This document shows, piece by piece, positions 63,855 through 64,000 of a DNA stretch of 64,000 bases. The notes under the pieces were generated by a model that was not told the DNA's origin, searched no databases, and worked only from the letters and a program-made list of their open reading frames with translations. The stretch comes from Chryseobacterium pennipullorum (GTDB taxonomy: Bacteria; Bacteroidota; Bacteroidia; Flavobacteriales; Weeksellaceae), in NCBI RefSeq assembly GCF_003384725.1, contig NZ_QNVV01000003.1:358614-422613 (forward strand), read 5' to 3'. The position numbers and the translations under genes were made by a program. Position 1 is the stretch's first letter. Each line of letters opens with the position of its first letter.

Positions 63855-64000
63855 CACTCGCAAATACGGAGCGCCACTGACAGAAGAGAGTGCTTCGTTA
63901 AAAAGCGAAAGACAGAAAAGATCATTGACATACAATATAACAACCAAGTAAGGAAAAACTAAAGCGTTAAAAAACTTTGAGTGAGTCAGACAAACATACA
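63855..64000 (+). other. Probable 16S rRNA precursor leader
   Basis: The stretch after P3 contains AAAGATCATTGACATACAAT and CAAGTAAGGAAAAACTAAAG, then ends AGACAAACATACA. This resembles leader sequence that precedes 16S rRNA in Chryseobacterium-type operons as I remember them; the mature 16S would start just past 64000 and is not visible. Confidence 0.6.

Overview
The window looks like chromosome from a Bacteroidota/Flavobacteriia member, most likely Chryseobacterium or a close Weeksellaceae relative. It is AT-rich. Its promoters follow the Bacteroidota pattern TTG-N18-22-TAnnTTTG rather than -35/-10 boxes, and ribosome-binding sites are weak. It encodes TonB-type outer-membrane receptors, a thrombospondin-type-3/OmpA protein, a MoxR/DUF58/DUF4129/DUF4350 operon, a split MetH and double-glycine 'bacteriocin-like' peptides. 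The genus is inference; no 16S rRNA is visible. The last ~450 bases look like an rRNA operon promoter and leader, so 16S probably starts just past the window end.

Layout. 1-2763: two-component operon (partial NarL-type regulator, unknown protein, membrane protein, HisKA_3 kinase). 2837-4956: three-gene cassette of unknown function. 5190-7883: eno and gltA. 7884-9249: gene-poor stretch with palindromic repeats and two short minus-strand genes for cysteine-rich double-glycine peptides. 9223-17518: two arginine-deiminase-superfamily enzymes, then speD, a DUF4178 protein, a small membrane protein, DUF350, a membrane-bound spermidine-synthase-like protein, an FAD-dependent oxidoreductase and a membrane protein, all closely packed. 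17546-20208: secreted GH43-like enzyme and a lipoprotein esterase. 20288-24845: tandem TonB-type receptors. 25087-28856: DUF3817, nadD, recJ and an M48 protease. 28938-33561: ABC-F factor, smpB, ompA, yebC. 33692-35766: LpxH-like phosphoesterase, glycosyltransferase, GNAT. 35920-43522: RDD, SpoIIM, membrane protein, DUF4129, DUF4350, MoxR, DUF58, with a frameshifted four-helix-bundle gene inserted between moxR and DUF58. 43538-47174: Cys-cluster protein, OsmC, GH63-like enzyme. 47308-57129: SAM-I riboswitch and the methionine operon (metX, ACT-homoserine dehydrogenase, a transsulfuration enzyme, split metH with a desaturase between the halves, metF). 57213-62822: secreted hypothetical, YghO-like protein, folE, DinB, lipoprotein, possible leader ORF, cysS. 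62823-64000: intergenic repeats and tandem rRNA-type promoters.

How the genes work together. The methionine block is a coherent pathway: homoserine is made, acetylated, sulfhydrylated and methylated with folate-derived methyl groups, probably under one SAM-sensing switch. The speD/DUF4178/DUF350/SpeE-like block looks like a membrane-associated polyamine-modification system of unknown substrate. The upstream deiminase-superfamily pair could supply ornithine to it. The MoxR block is the usual Bacteroidota envelope-stress/complex-assembly cluster.

The least explained items are the paired Cys-rich peptides, the 2888-4956 cassette, the DUF4178/DUF350 polyamine cluster, and two loci sharing TAGGTwGyAG terminal inverted repeats.
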